64,000 bases of DNA, taken from Pelagerythrobacter marensis. Its GTDB lineage: Bacteria > Pseudomonadota > Alphaproteobacteria > Sphingomonadales > Sphingomonadaceae. The notes under the pieces are model-generated. The model worked only from the letters and a program-made list of their open reading frames with translations, did no database searches and was not told the DNA's origin. The position numbers and the translations under genes are program-made. Each line of letters opens with the position of its first letter. The stretch's first letter is position 1. The stretch is taken from NCBI RefSeq assembly GCF_036700095.1, contig NZ_CP144918.1:559001-623000 (forward strand). Reading direction: 5' to 3'. Positions 16,861 through 25,787 of this stretch are shown here, one piece after another.

Positions 16861-17547
16861 TTGCCCACGCTGATCCTAGTCCGTCACGGCCAGAGCCAGT
16901 GGAACCTGGAAAACCGTTTCACCGGATGGTGGGACGTGGACCTGACCGAAAAGGGCGTGGCCGAGGCGATCGCGGCGGGCGAGCTGCTGGCGGCGAAAAA
17001 CGTGCTGCCGACCCGCGCCTTCACCTCGTTGCAGACGCGCGCGATCAAGACGCTGCATCTCGCGCTCGAGGCCTGCGGACGGCTGTGGATTCCCGAAACC
17101 AAGGACTGGCGCCTCAACGAACGCCACTATGGCGGGTTGACCGGCCTCGACAAGCAGGAGACGCGCGATCGCCACGGCGACGAGCAGGTCCATATCTGGC
17201 GCCGCAGCTTCGACGTGCCGCCCCCGGTGATGGAAGACGGCAGCGACTACGACCTGGCCGCCGATCCGCGCTATGCCGGGATCGAAGTGCCCCGGACGGA
17301 AAGCCTGAAGCTGACCATCGAGCGCGTCCTGCCTTACTGGGAAAACGAAATCCTGCCGGTTCTCGCGAGCGGCGAGACCGTGATCGTTTCCGCCCACGGC
17401 AATTCGCTGCGCGCGCTGGTCAAGCATCTTTCCGCCATTTCGGACGACGACATCACCGGGCTGGAAATCCCGACCGGCCAGCCGATCGTTTACGAGTTCG
17501 ACGGCGCAATGAAGCCGGGCGAGCGCCAGTATCTGAAGGACCGCTGA
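16861..17547 (+). CDS. gpmA: 2,3-bisphosphoglycerate-dependent phosphoglycerate mutase
   Basis: 228-aa glycolytic enzyme interconverting 3- and 2-phosphoglycerate. The phosphohistidine motif [10 protein letters not shown] (His9) is followed by [16 protein letters not shown], then the Glu and second His regions ([29 protein letters not shown]). The C-terminal tail is a little shorter than in E. coli, as in many alphaproteobacteria. Translation probably starts at TTG 16861, eight bases after GAGGAG; no suitable ATG is nearby. It starts a co-directional series running through purE, purK and folA. Confidence 0.95.
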   Translation: MPTLILVRHGQSQWNLENRFTGWWDVDLTEKGVAEAIAAGELLAAKNVLPTRAFTSLQTRAIKTLHLALEACGRLWIPETKDWRLNERHYGGLTGLDKQETRDRHGDEQVHIWRRSFDVPPPVMEDGSDYDLAADPRYAGIEVPRTESLKLTIERVLPYWENEILPVLASGETVIVSAHGNSLRALVKHLSAISDDDITGLEIPTGQPIVYEFDGAMKPGERQYLKDR

Positions 17548-17548
17548 G

Positions 17549-18058
17549 ATGGGCGAGGGGAGCGGAGACGGCGCCGGGCCGAAAGTCGCCATCGTCATGG
17601 GCAGCCAGTCCGACTGGCCGACGATGCAATGCACCGCCGACGTGCTCGACGAACTGGGCGTGCCCTACGAGGCGCGGATCGTCTCGGCGCACCGCACGCC
17701 CGATCGCATGTATGCTTTCGGCAAGGGGGCCGCGGACGAGGGCTTTGGCGTCATCGTCGCCGGTGCCGGCGGGGCGGCGCACCTGCCGGGAATGCTCAGC
17801 GCGCTGACGCACCTGCCGGTGCTGGGCGTGCCCGTCGAATCGAAGGCGCTTTCGGGGCAGGACAGCCTGCTGTCCATCGTGCAGATGCCCGCCGGGGTTC
17901 CGACCGGGACGCTGGCGATCGGCAAGGCGGGCGCGACCAACGCCGGCCTGCTCGCGGCCGCGATCCTCGCGCTTGGCGATGCCGGCCTTTCGCGCCGGTT
18001 GCAGGACTGGCGCGCCGCGCGCAGCGCCGCGGTGGCGGAGCGGCCCGAAGACGCATGA
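17549..18058 (+). CDS. purE: N5-carboxyaminoimidazole ribonucleotide mutase
   Basis: 169-aa PurE of de novo purine synthesis, converting N5-CAIR to CAIR. Visible motifs are [14 protein letters not shown] (nucleotide-binding/active-site loop), [12 protein letters not shown] with the catalytic His, and [12 protein letters not shown]. It begins one base after the gpmA stop and its own stop overlaps the purK start (ATGA), the classic purE-purK coupling. Confidence 0.97.
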   Translation: MGEGSGDGAGPKVAIVMGSQSDWPTMQCTADVLDELGVPYEARIVSAHRTPDRMYAFGKGAADEGFGVIVAGAGGAAHLPGMLSALTHLPVLGVPVESKALSGQDSLLSIVQMPAGVPTGTLAIGKAGATNAGLLAAAILALGDAGLSRRLQDWRAARSAAVAERPEDA

Positions 18059-19110
18059 TCCAGCCCGGCGGAACAATCGGCATCCTGGGCGGCGGACAGC
18101 TCGGGCGGATGATCGCGATGGCTGCGGCGCAGCTCGGCTATCGCTGCCATGTCTACGAACCGGGGCGCGACAGCGTGGCCGCCGAAGTGAGCGCGCAGTT
18201 CACCTGTGCGCCCTGGACCGACGAGGCTGCGCTCGCCCGTTTCGCCGAAAACTGCGACGTGGTGACCTGGGAATTCGAGAACGTGCCGGTCGGCCCGCTG
18301 GCCGCGATCGAGCACCTGCTCGCGCCCCATCCCCGTGCGCTCGAAACCGCACAGGATCGGCTGAAGGAAAAGTGCTTCGTCGAAAGCCTCGGCGGCGTGC
18401 CCGCTGCCTATGCGCCGGTCGATACGGCGGAGGAGCTGGCCGATGCGGTCGACCGCATCGGCGCGCCGGGCATCCTCAAGACCCGCCGCGATGGATACGA
18501 CGGCAAGGGTCAATGGCGACTCCGGACCGCGCGCGATGCCGACGCGATCCGCCTGCCGGACGCCCCGACGGTCTACGAGGGCTTTGTCGAGTTCGCGTGC
18601 GAATTCTCGGTCATCCTCGTGCGCGGGCGCGACGGCGAGGTGCGCTTCTGGGACAGCCCGGAAAACACCCATGTGGGCGGCATTCTCGCGACTTCGACCC
18701 TGCCCGCGAGCGAGATGGTCGTGCAGCAGACGCCGGCCGCGCGCGCGCTGGCGGCCCAAGTGGCCGAGGCGCTGGGATATGTCGGCGTGCTGACGCTGGA
18801 ATTCTTCGCCACGAACGAAGGCCCGGTGTTCAACGAAATGGCCCCGCGCGTACACAATTCGGGCCACTGGACGATCGAAGGCGCGGCCACCAGCCAGTTC
18901 GAGAACCACGTGCGCGCGGTCTGCGGCCTGCCGCTGGGCGACACCGCGACCACCGCCGCCCGGGTCGTGATGACGAATATCATCGGCGAAGACGCGCTCA
19001 CTGCCCACGGTTGTCTCGGCGACGGCGACGCGCACCTCCACCTTTACGGCAAGCGCCAGGCGCGCGCCGGGCGCAAGATGGGGCACGTGACGCGGATCGC
19101 GGCGCGGTGA
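18055..19110 (+). CDS. purK: 5-(carboxyamino)imidazole ribonucleotide synthase
   Basis: 351-aa ATP-grasp enzyme making N5-CAIR from AIR, bicarbonate and ATP, feeding directly to PurE. The N-terminus [19 protein letters not shown] is the PurK signature. [17 protein letters not shown] (ATP-grasp loop) and [19 protein letters not shown] (metal/ATP site) follow. The start is the ATG at 18055 overlapping the purE stop; the length is normal. folA follows seven bases later. Confidence 0.97.
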   Translation: MIQPGGTIGILGGGQLGRMIAMAAAQLGYRCHVYEPGRDSVAAEVSAQFTCAPWTDEAALARFAENCDVVTWEFENVPVGPLAAIEHLLAPHPRALETAQDRLKEKCFVESLGGVPAAYAPVDTAEELADAVDRIGAPGILKTRRDGYDGKGQWRLRTARDADAIRLPDAPTVYEGFVEFACEFSVILVRGRDGEVRFWDSPENTHVGGILATSTLPASEMVVQQTPAARALAAQVAEALGYVGVLTLEFFATNEGPVFNEMAPRVHNSGHWTIEGAATSQFENHVRAVCGLPLGDTATTAARVVMTNIIGEDALTAHGCLGDGDAHLHLYGKRQARAGRKMGHVTRIAAR

Positions 19111-19117
19111 GGGGCGC

Positions 19118-19612
19118 ATGACGGCGCCGATCTTTTGCATTTTTGCCCGTGCGGCCAATGGCGTTATCGGCGACCGGGGCCGCCTGCCCTGGCACATTCC
19201 CGCCGACCTGAAACGGTTCAAGGCGCTGACGATGGGCAAGCCGATGATCATGGGGCGCAAGACGTTCGAAAGCCTGCCCGGCCTGCTCCCGGGCCGGCGC
19301 CATATCGTGCTCACCCGCCGCAAGGGGTGGGCCAGCGAAGGGGCCGATGTCGCGCGTTCGCCGCAAGAGGCGCTGGCGCTCGCCGATACGGGCGAGACGG
19401 ACATCGCGGTGATCGGCGGCGCGGCGATCTTCGACGTTTTCCTGCCGCGGGCGGACCGGATCGAGCTGACCGAAATTCACGCCGACTACGAAGGCGACGT
19501 GCTGATGCCCCGGCTCGGCCCCGAATGGAACGAAACCGCGCGCGAATCCCACCCGGCCCGCGGCGAGGTGCCGGCGTTCGATTTCGTCACCTTGCGGCGG
19601 GAGAAGGCATGA
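19118..19612 (+). CDS. folA: Dihydrofolate reductase
   Basis: 164-aa DHFR, reducing dihydrofolate to tetrahydrofolate with NADPH. Family marks are ARAANGVIGDRGRLPWHIPADLKRFK (substrate loop with the acidic Asp), PMIMGRKTFESLP and IGGAAIFDVFLPRADRIELTEIH. The length is normal. It lies just after purK, sensible because purine synthesis consumes formyl-tetrahydrofolate. Its stop overlaps the next start as ATGA. Confidence 0.96.
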   Translation: MTAPIFCIFARAANGVIGDRGRLPWHIPADLKRFKALTMGKPMIMGRKTFESLPGLLPGRRHIVLTRRKGWASEGADVARSPQEALALADTGETDIAVIGGAAIFDVFLPRADRIELTEIHADYEGDVLMPRLGPEWNETARESHPARGEVPAFDFVTLRREKA

Positions 19613-20808
19613 AACGCCGGCTCGCCTGGGGGGCATTGGGGCTGCTGGCCGCGGCCGCCATCGGCTTCTTCGCGCTCGCGCCCGGCATTGTCGAGCGGAG
19701 CATGAACCGGATCGACGGCAAGCCGCCGATCGCGGTTTCCGACGAGGCGCGGGCGCTGCACGCAACGCTCGCCATCGTCGATCTGCATTCCGACACGCTG
19801 ATGTGGGACCGCGACCTCCTGTCCCGCGCGGATCGCGGGCACGAGGATCTGCCGCGGATGGAAGACGGCAATGTCGCGTTGCAGGTGTTCTCCAGCGTCA
19901 CCAAGACGCCGAAGGGCCAGAACTACGACGCGAACGGGGCGGACAGCGACAATATCACCGCCCTGGTGATCGCCCAGCTGCAGCCGGTTCGGACCTGGAC
20001 CTCGCTGCTCCAGCGCTCGCTCTATCACGGCGAAAAGCTCGACCGCGCGGTGGCGCGGGCCGGGGGGCGGCTGCAGAAAGTCGCCGCGCCCGGCGATTTC
20101 GACCGCCTTCTGGCGCAGCGGCAGCGCGCCGAAACCGGCCCGGTCGGGGCGATGCTGTCGGTCGAGGGGCTGCAGAACCTCGAAGGCGATCTCGCCAATC
20201 TCGACCGGCTCCACGCCGCAGGCTTTCGCATGGCCGGGCTGACCCATTTCTTCGACAACGACCTTGCCGGTTCGATGCACGGCATCGACAAGGGCGGGCT
20301 GACCGCGAAAGGGCGCGCGGCGATCCGGCGCATGGAGGCGCTGGGCATGATCGTCGACATTGCCCACTGCAGCCACGCCTGCGTGGCCGACATCCTCGCC
20401 ATCGCGCGGCGCCCGGTCGTGTCCAGCCACGGCGGGGTCCAGGCGACCTGTAAGGTCAACCGCAACCTGTCGGACGCGGAGATCCGCGGCGTGGCGCGGA
20501 CCGGCGGGGTTGTCGGCATCGGGTACTGGGATGCGGCGATCTGCGACACCTCGCCGCGCGCTGCGGCGCGGGCGATGAAGCACGTGCGCGATCTGGTGGG
20601 GATCGAACACGTCGCGCTGGGCAGCGATTACGACGGAGCGACCACCGTGCGGTTCGACGCCGGCCAGCTGGTCCAGGTGACGCAGGCCCTGCTCGACGAA
20701 GGCTTCACCCACGACGAGATCCGCGCGGCGATGGGCGGCAACGCTCTGCGTGTCTTGCAGGCGGGCATTGCGCCGATGGAGCCGGCGCCGATGGAGCCGG
20801 CATCGTGA
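19609..20808 (+). CDS. Membrane dipeptidase (peptidase family M19)
   Basis: 399-aa zinc dipeptidase with an N-terminal hydrophobic segment (residues ~5-27), so secreted or membrane-anchored. Metal-site residues are intact: IVDLHSDTLMW (His60, Asp62), MLSVEGLQNL (Glu), DIAHCSHACVADIL and VVSSHGG (His residues), and LGSDYDG (Asp). It hydrolyses dipeptides, possibly D-amino-acid-containing ones. The C-terminus ends with a short duplication, MEPAPMEPA, encoded by a tandem repeat. It is coupled by ATGA to folA and by GTGA to ribF, an unusual position for a peptidase. Confidence 0.93.
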   Translation: MKRRLAWGALGLLAAAAIGFFALAPGIVERSMNRIDGKPPIAVSDEARALHATLAIVDLHSDTLMWDRDLLSRADRGHEDLPRMEDGNVALQVFSSVTKTPKGQNYDANGADSDNITALVIAQLQPVRTWTSLLQRSLYHGEKLDRAVARAGGRLQKVAAPGDFDRLLAQRQRAETGPVGAMLSVEGLQNLEGDLANLDRLHAAGFRMAGLTHFFDNDLAGSMHGIDKGGLTAKGRAAIRRMEALGMIVDIAHCSHACVADILAIARRPVVSSHGGVQATCKVNRNLSDAEIRGVARTGGVVGIGYWDAAICDTSPRAAARAMKHVRDLVGIEHVALGSDYDGATTVRFDAGQLVQVTQALLDEGFTHDEIRAAMGGNALRVLQAGIAPMEPAPMEPAS

Positions 20809-21731
20809 GGTGGCTCGACCATCGCCAGCCGCTGCCGGGCAGCTTGCGCGGCGCGATCATCGCGCTGGGCAATTTCGACGGCTTCCACCTGGGCCACCAG
20901 GCGGTCGCGCGCGAAGCCATCGGCTGGGCCCGGGCCGAAGGGCGCCCCGCGATAATCGCGACGTTCGATCCGCACCCGGTGCGCTTCTTCAAGCCCGAGG
21001 CGGCGCCTTTCCGCCTGACCACGCTCGAACAGCGGCAGGAACTCTACCTCGCGGCCGGGGCCACCGCGATGCTGGTGTTCCATTTCGACGCCGAGCTGGC
21101 CGGCACCAGCGCGGAGGATTTCGTCCACGTCCTGCTGGGCGAACGGCTGGGCGTCGCCGGCATCGTGACCGGGGAGGATTTCACTTTCGGCAAAGGGCGC
21201 GCCGGGAACCGCGAGCGGCTGGCGCAACTGGGCGGCGAGGCGGGCATTGCCACGCGCGCGGTCGCGCCGGTGATGGACGGCGGGGCGCCGGTGTCCTCCA
21301 GCCGGGTGCGCGAGGCGCTGCGGGCCGGCGAACCGGAAGAAGCCGCCCGCCTCCTCACCCGCCCCTTCGCGATTCGCGGGGTGGTGGAGCATGGCGACAA
21401 GCGCGGGCGCGAAATCGGATATCCGACCGCCAATCTGGCGATCGAGAACTATCTGCGGCCGAAATTCGGCATCTACGCGGTAACCGGCCGCGTGCTCGCG
21501 ACCGGGCGGACGCTGAAAGGCGCAGCCAATATCGGCGTGCGCCCGCAGTTCGCCCCGCCGCGCGAACTGCTCGAACCGCATTTCTTCGATTTCGCGGGCG
21601 ATCTTTACGGTCAGGAGATCGAGGTGGCGTTCCACCATTTCCTGCGGCCGGAGGCGAAGTTCGATTCGATCGAGGCGCTGGTGTCGCAGATGGACAGCGA
21701 TTGCGCCCGCGCGCGCGAACTGCTCGGCTGA
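20805..21731 (+). CDS. ribF: Bifunctional riboflavin kinase / FAD synthetase
   Basis: 308-aa enzyme converting riboflavin to FMN and FAD. The N-terminal FAD synthetase domain shows LGNFDGFHLGHQAV (nucleotidyl-transferase HxGH, residues 28-31), GEDFTFGKGRAG and the VSSSRVREAL element. The C-terminal riboflavin kinase domain shows GDKRGREIGYPTANL (~195-210) and AANIGVRPQF. It starts with GTG at 20805, overlapping the dipeptidase stop. No FMN riboswitch is seen, consistent with its mid-operon position. Confidence 0.96.
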   Translation: MRWLDHRQPLPGSLRGAIIALGNFDGFHLGHQAVAREAIGWARAEGRPAIIATFDPHPVRFFKPEAAPFRLTTLEQRQELYLAAGATAMLVFHFDAELAGTSAEDFVHVLLGERLGVAGIVTGEDFTFGKGRAGNRERLAQLGGEAGIATRAVAPVMDGGAPVSSSRVREALRAGEPEEAARLLTRPFAIRGVVEHGDKRGREIGYPTANLAIENYLRPKFGIYAVTGRVLATGRTLKGAANIGVRPQFAPPRELLEPHFFDFAGDLYGQEIEVAFHHFLRPEAKFDSIEALVSQMDSDCARARELLG

Positions 21732-22771
21732 TGCGCTGGCTGCGCTATCTCGCCTTCGCCCTGGCGCTCGCCTTCCTCGCGCTCACCGTGGTCAACGCGA
21801 GCTGGCTCGCGCCCGAACCGAAAGGCGCGGTGAAGCTGATCGCCCACCGCGGCCTGCACCAGCTTCCCGACCCCGCGGCCGGCGCTGCCGAACCGTGCCC
21901 CGGCACGCGGATCGAACTGCCCGCCCACGACTATCTCGAAAACACCGTCCGTTCGATCGAACGCGCGGCCAGCCTCGGCGCTCATATGATCGCGCTGGAC
22001 GTCGCCCCCACCGCCGACGGGCAGATCGCGGTGTTCGGCGACGAAACGCTCGATTGCCGGACCGACGGCAGCGGCGCGGTGCGCGAGCATACGATGGCCG
22101 CGCTGAAGGCGCTCGATGCCGGCTATGGCTATCGCGCCGAGGGCGAGACATATCCGTTCCGCGGGACGGCCACGGGCGCGATCCCGACTCTGGCCGAGGC
22201 CATCCGCGCGGCGGGTCGTGCGCGCCTGCTCTATCGTTTTACCGGCGAGGATGCGGGCGAGGCCGACCTGCTCGCCGCCGCCTTGCGCGCGGCGGGCCGC
22301 GATCCGGTGGCTGCCGGCGACGGCTTCTACGGCGCGGACGCGCCGGTTTCGCGAATCGGCGCGATCTACCCCGATGCTTGGGCCTTTTCGAAAGCGCGCG
22401 CGGAGGCGTGCACCGGCGCCTATATGCTTCAGGGCTGGTTCGGAATCGTGCCTGCGGCGTGCGAAGGCGGCACGCTGACGATACCGCTCGACCGCCAGTG
22501 GGCCTTCGCCGGCTGGCCCAACCGCCTGATCGCGCGGATGGAGGAAGCCGGCGCGCGCGTGATCGTGGTGGCGCCCGGCGAGGGGGAGGACCTGCGCGGC
22601 CTCCAATTTCCCGAGCAGCTGGGCGACATCCCGGCCAGCTTCAACGGCTATGCCTGGGTCGACGACGGCTTCACCGTGGTCCCCGCGCTCATCAACCGGT
22701 TCGACGACCGCTCGCAGGCCGAAATCGACGCCGCGCAGGCCGCGCTGGAGCGGCGCCGGGCGGCGCGGTGA
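21731..22771 (+). CDS. Glycerophosphodiester phosphodiesterase-like protein with degenerate active site
   Basis: 346-aa protein with one N-terminal membrane segment (residues 4-24), then a GDPD-like TIM-barrel. LIAHRGLHQL (His39, Arg40) and DYLENTVRSIERA (ENT motif) are present. In the next motif, GAHMIALDVAPTADGQIAVFGDETL, the metal-ligand Glu expected two residues before Asp90 is Ala88, and the catalytic His before Asp104 is Gly103. It may thus be a pseudoenzyme or use altered chemistry. Its start overlaps the ribF stop by one base (TGATG). Family membership is clear; activity is doubtful. Confidence 0.82.
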   Translation: MRWLRYLAFALALAFLALTVVNASWLAPEPKGAVKLIAHRGLHQLPDPAAGAAEPCPGTRIELPAHDYLENTVRSIERAASLGAHMIALDVAPTADGQIAVFGDETLDCRTDGSGAVREHTMAALKALDAGYGYRAEGETYPFRGTATGAIPTLAEAIRAAGRARLLYRFTGEDAGEADLLAAALRAAGRDPVAAGDGFYGADAPVSRIGAIYPDAWAFSKARAEACTGAYMLQGWFGIVPAACEGGTLTIPLDRQWAFAGWPNRLIARMEEAGARVIVVAPGEGEDLRGLQFPEQLGDIPASFNGYAWVDDGFTVVPALINRFDDRSQAEIDAAQAALERRRAAR

Positions 22772-22820
22772 CGCGAACCGGCTTTATCGCGCGCGGCAAT
22801 TGCCCTAACGGCCCATCCGC

Positions 22821-25787
22821 ATGACTGAACAGCGCGACTATAAAGACACGGTCTTCCTGCCCAGGACCGATTTTCCCATGAAGGCCGGCCTTCCGCAGAA
22901 GGAGCCGGGCATTCTCGCGCGCTGGGAAGAACAGGGCCTCTATCGCCAGTTGCGCGAAGCGCGCGCCGGGCGCGAGAAGTTCGTGCTCCACGACGGCCCG
23001 CCTTACGCCAATGGCGACATACATATCGGGCATGCGCTCAACCATGTGCTCAAGGACATGGTCGTGCGCACGCAGACTCTGCTCGGAAAGGACGCGCCCT
23101 ACGTTCCCGGCTGGGACTGCCACGGGTTGCCGATCGAGTGGAAGGTCGAGGAGCGGTACCGCAAGAAAAAGCGGAACAAGGACGAGGTGCCTCCGGCCGA
23201 GTTCCGCGCCGAATGCCGCGCCTATGCCCAGCACTGGGTCGACGTGCAGCGTGAGCAGCTCAAGCGGCTGGGCATCAACGGCGACTGGGACAATCCCTAT
23301 CTGACGATGGATTTCGGGGCCGAGGCGACGATCGTTGCCGAGCTGCTCAAGTTCGCGGAAAGCGGCCACCTCTATCGCGGCGCCAAGCCGGTGATGTGGA
23401 GCCCGGTGGAAAAGACCGCGCTGGCCGAGGCGGAGGTCGAGTACGAGGATATCGTCTCCACCCAGATCGACGTGGCGTTCGAGATCGTCGAAAGCCCGAT
23501 CCCCGAACTGGTCGGCGCCCACGCGGTGGTGTGGACGACGACGCCGTGGACGATCCCGGTGAACCAGGCTTTGGCCTATGGGCCTCGCGTCGCCTACGAG
23601 CTTGTCTATGCGAGCGATGGAAACAGGTATCTTGTCGCTCACGAACTCCGCGACGAATTTCTCAAACGTACAGGCTTGGGAGTAGTCGACGCTCCCCAAC
23701 AGGGCGATGTTGATTCAACTGAGGATGTGACCGACTGGGCGAATCGTCACATGTACCTCGGATCAAAGCTCGAAGGCACCTTCGCGCTCCACCCGATCGC
23801 CAAGCTCGTGAGTCTCCGCGAAGGCGGGGACTCGCAGGCGGTCGAATTCTTCCTCAAGCCCCGTCCCTTCCTCCCGGCCGATTTCGTCACCACCGACAGC
23901 GGCACCGGGCTCGTCCATATGGCGCCCGACCATGGCGAGGACGACTTCGTGCTGTGCAAGGCGCACGGCCTGACGCCCAAGTTCGTGGTCGAGGCCGATG
24001 GCCGCTACCGCGACGACTGGGCCTGGCTCGGCGGCGCGGACGAGCGGCGCATGTCGGTCATCAACCCGAAGTTCAACGCACCGGACGGCCCGATCTGTTT
24101 GGACTTGCGCGAAGCCGGCGCGCTGCTTTCGGCCCGTGCCGATTACAAGCATTCCTACCCGCATTCGTGGCGCTCCAAGGCCAAGGTCATCTATCGCTGC
24201 ACCCCGCAGTGGTTCGTGCCGATGGACAAGCCGCTGGCCCCCGCCCCCAAAGGGGGAGGATCGGGTCACGACAATCCTCCCCCTCTGGGGGAGGTGGCAG
24301 CCGCGCCAGCGGCTGACGGAGGGGGCGCGACTCTGCGCAGCACCGCCCTCGCCGAAATCGAGCGCGTGCGCTTCGTGCCCGAAAAGGGGCGCAACCGCAT
24401 CGGCGCGATGGTCGAGGGGCGGCCCGACTGGGTGCTCAGCCGCCAGCGCGCCTGGGGCGTGCCGATCACGCTGTTCGTGAACCGCAAGACCGGCGAGTAT
24501 CTGGTCGATCCGGCGGTCAACGCGCGGATCGTGGAGGCCGTGCGCGCGAAAGGCGTCGACGCCTGGACCGAGGAAGCCGCGGCCGAACTGCTCGGCCCCG
24601 ACTACGACCCGGCGGACTACGAACGCGTGACCGACATTCTCGACGTCTGGTTCGATTCGGGCTGCACCCATGCTTTCGTGCTCGAAAGCGGGCGCTGGCC
24701 CGAACTGCGCTGGCCCGCCGATCTCTATCTCGAAGGGTCGGACCAGCATCGCGGCTGGTTCCAGTCCTCGCTGCTCGAAGCCAGCGCCACGCGCGGACGG
24801 GCGCCTTACGACGCGGTGCTGACCCACGGGTTCACAATGGCGAGCGACGGCAAGAAGATGTCGAAATCGCTCGGCAACACGGTCGATCCGATCAAGGTCA
24901 TGGGACAATACGGGGCGGATATCATCCGCCTCTGGGCGCTCTCGGTGGACTTTACCGAGGATCACCGGATCGGCGACGAGATCCTGAAAGGCGTTGCCGA
25001 CCAGTATCGCAAGCTGCGCAACACCTTCCGCTACATGCTCGGCGCGCTCGACGGGTTCGATTACGAGCGCGAGGGCGTCGACCCGGCGGATATGCCGGAG
25101 CTGGAGCGCTATGTCCTGGGCGAACTTCACGCCCTGGATACCACGCTGCGGCGCGCGATCGCCGATTTCGATTTCAACGAATATACCCGCGCGCTGGTCG
25201 ATTTCGCGAACGAGGACCTGTCGGCGTTTTTCTTCGATATCCGCAAGGACAGCCTCTATTGCGACGGCGAGGACGATTTGCGCCGCCGCGCCTATCGCAC
25301 CGTACTCGACATCCTGTTCCACGCGCTGGTGCGCTATGCCGCGCCGGTGCTGGTGTTCACCGCCGAAGAGGTCTGGACGACGCGCTTTCCGGACCGCGGC
25401 AGCGTGCACCTGCAGGAACTCTCGCCCCTGCCCGACAGCTGGGTCGATCCCGCGCTGGCCGAACGCTTCGCCGGGCTGCGCGCGCTGCGCGAGCAGGTGA
25501 TGGAAGCGATCGAGCCGCTTCGCCGCGAGAAAGTCGTGCGCTCGGGGCTGGAGGCGGAAGTTGCCGTGCCCGCCGCGGCGGTGCCCGAAGGGTTCGGGGA
25601 TGCCGACCTGGCCGAGCTGTTCATCACCGCGTCAGTCACGCGCAGGCAGGGCGACGGCGTGACCGTGACGCGCACCGACGACCACAAATGCGGCCGCTGC
25701 TGGCGGCTGCTGCCCGAAGTGACCGAAGACGGCGCCCTGTGCGGGCGCTGCGCGGACGTGATCGCCCGAACGGATGCCGCCGTATGA
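22821..25787 (+). CDS. ileS: Isoleucyl-tRNA synthetase with an in-frame repeat insertion
   Basis: 988-aa class I synthetase charging tRNA-Ile. Signatures are PYANGDIHIGHALNH (HIGH 68-71), the CP1 editing domain (TTPWTIPVNQAL; GTGLVHMAPDHGEDDF), KMSKS at 679-683, and a C-terminal zinc finger with two CxxC pairs (CGRCWRL...CGRCAD). Between MDKPL (468-472) and TLRSTAL about 31 residues rich in Gly, Pro and Ala (473-503) are encoded by a GC-rich palindromic repeat and have no counterpart in IleS proteins I know. A second stretch near 23.61-23.77 kb in the editing domain is less GC-rich than its surroundings. It ends overlapping lspA (ATGA). Confidence 0.97.
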   Translation: MTEQRDYKDTVFLPRTDFPMKAGLPQKEPGILARWEEQGLYRQLREARAGREKFVLHDGPPYANGDIHIGHALNHVLKDMVVRTQTLLGKDAPYVPGWDCHGLPIEWKVEERYRKKKRNKDEVPPAEFRAECRAYAQHWVDVQREQLKRLGINGDWDNPYLTMDFGAEATIVAELLKFAESGHLYRGAKPVMWSPVEKTALAEAEVEYEDIVSTQIDVAFEIVESPIPELVGAHAVVWTTTPWTIPVNQALAYGPRVAYELVYASDGNRYLVAHELRDEFLKRTGLGVVDAPQQGDVDSTEDVTDWANRHMYLGSKLEGTFALHPIAKLVSLREGGDSQAVEFFLKPRPFLPADFVTTDSGTGLVHMAPDHGEDDFVLCKAHGLTPKFVVEADGRYRDDWAWLGGADERRMSVINPKFNAPDGPICLDLREAGALLSARADYKHSYPHSWRSKAKVIYRCTPQWFVPMDKPLAPAPKGGGSGHDNPPPLGEVAAAPAADGGGATLRSTALAEIERVRFVPEKGRNRIGAMVEGRPDWVLSRQRAWGVPITLFVNRKTGEYLVDPAVNARIVEAVRAKGVDAWTEEAAAELLGPDYDPADYERVTDILDVWFDSGCTHAFVLESGRWPELRWPADLYLEGSDQHRGWFQSSLLEASATRGRAPYDAVLTHGFTMASDGKKMSKSLGNTVDPIKVMGQYGADIIRLWALSVDFTEDHRIGDEILKGVADQYRKLRNTFRYMLGALDGFDYEREGVDPADMPELERYVLGELHALDTTLRRAIADFDFNEYTRALVDFANEDLSAFFFDIRKDSLYCDGEDDLRRRAYRTVLDILFHALVRYAAPVLVFTAEEVWTTRFPDRGSVHLQELSPLPDSWVDPALAERFAGLRALREQVMEAIEPLRREKVVRSGLEAEVAVPAAAVPEGFGDADLAELFITASVTRRQGDGVTVTRTDDHKCGRCWRLLPEVTEDGALCGRCADVIARTDAAV
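24243..24326. repeat. Palindromic GC-rich repeat element inserted in frame within ileS
   Basis: The element starts GCCCCC and ends GGGGGC. Inside are nested inverted repeats: GGGGGAGGAT (24252-24261) with ATCCTCCCCC (24274-24283); CCTCCCCC (24276-24283) with GGGGGAGG (24287-24294) around TCT; and CAGCCGC with GCGGCTG around GCCA (24299-24316). The pattern looks like a dispersed intergenic palindrome of GC-rich alphaproteobacteria, yet here it is translated (...NPPPLGEV...). No second copy was found in this window. The insertion keeps the reading frame. Confidence 0.75.

Noticed and set aside
17665-19404. 579-codon minus-strand frame across purE/purK/folA
   Set aside because: Spans three recognisable forward genes; no coherent protein family.
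20767-20802. Repeat at the dipeptidase gene end as a regulatory element
   Set aside because: It is a short in-frame duplication encoding MEPAP; better explained as a coding microsatellite-like repeat.
23763-25409. Long minus-strand open frame within ileS
   Set aside because: Shadow of ileS; the forward frame has HIGH, KMSKS and zinc-finger motifs.
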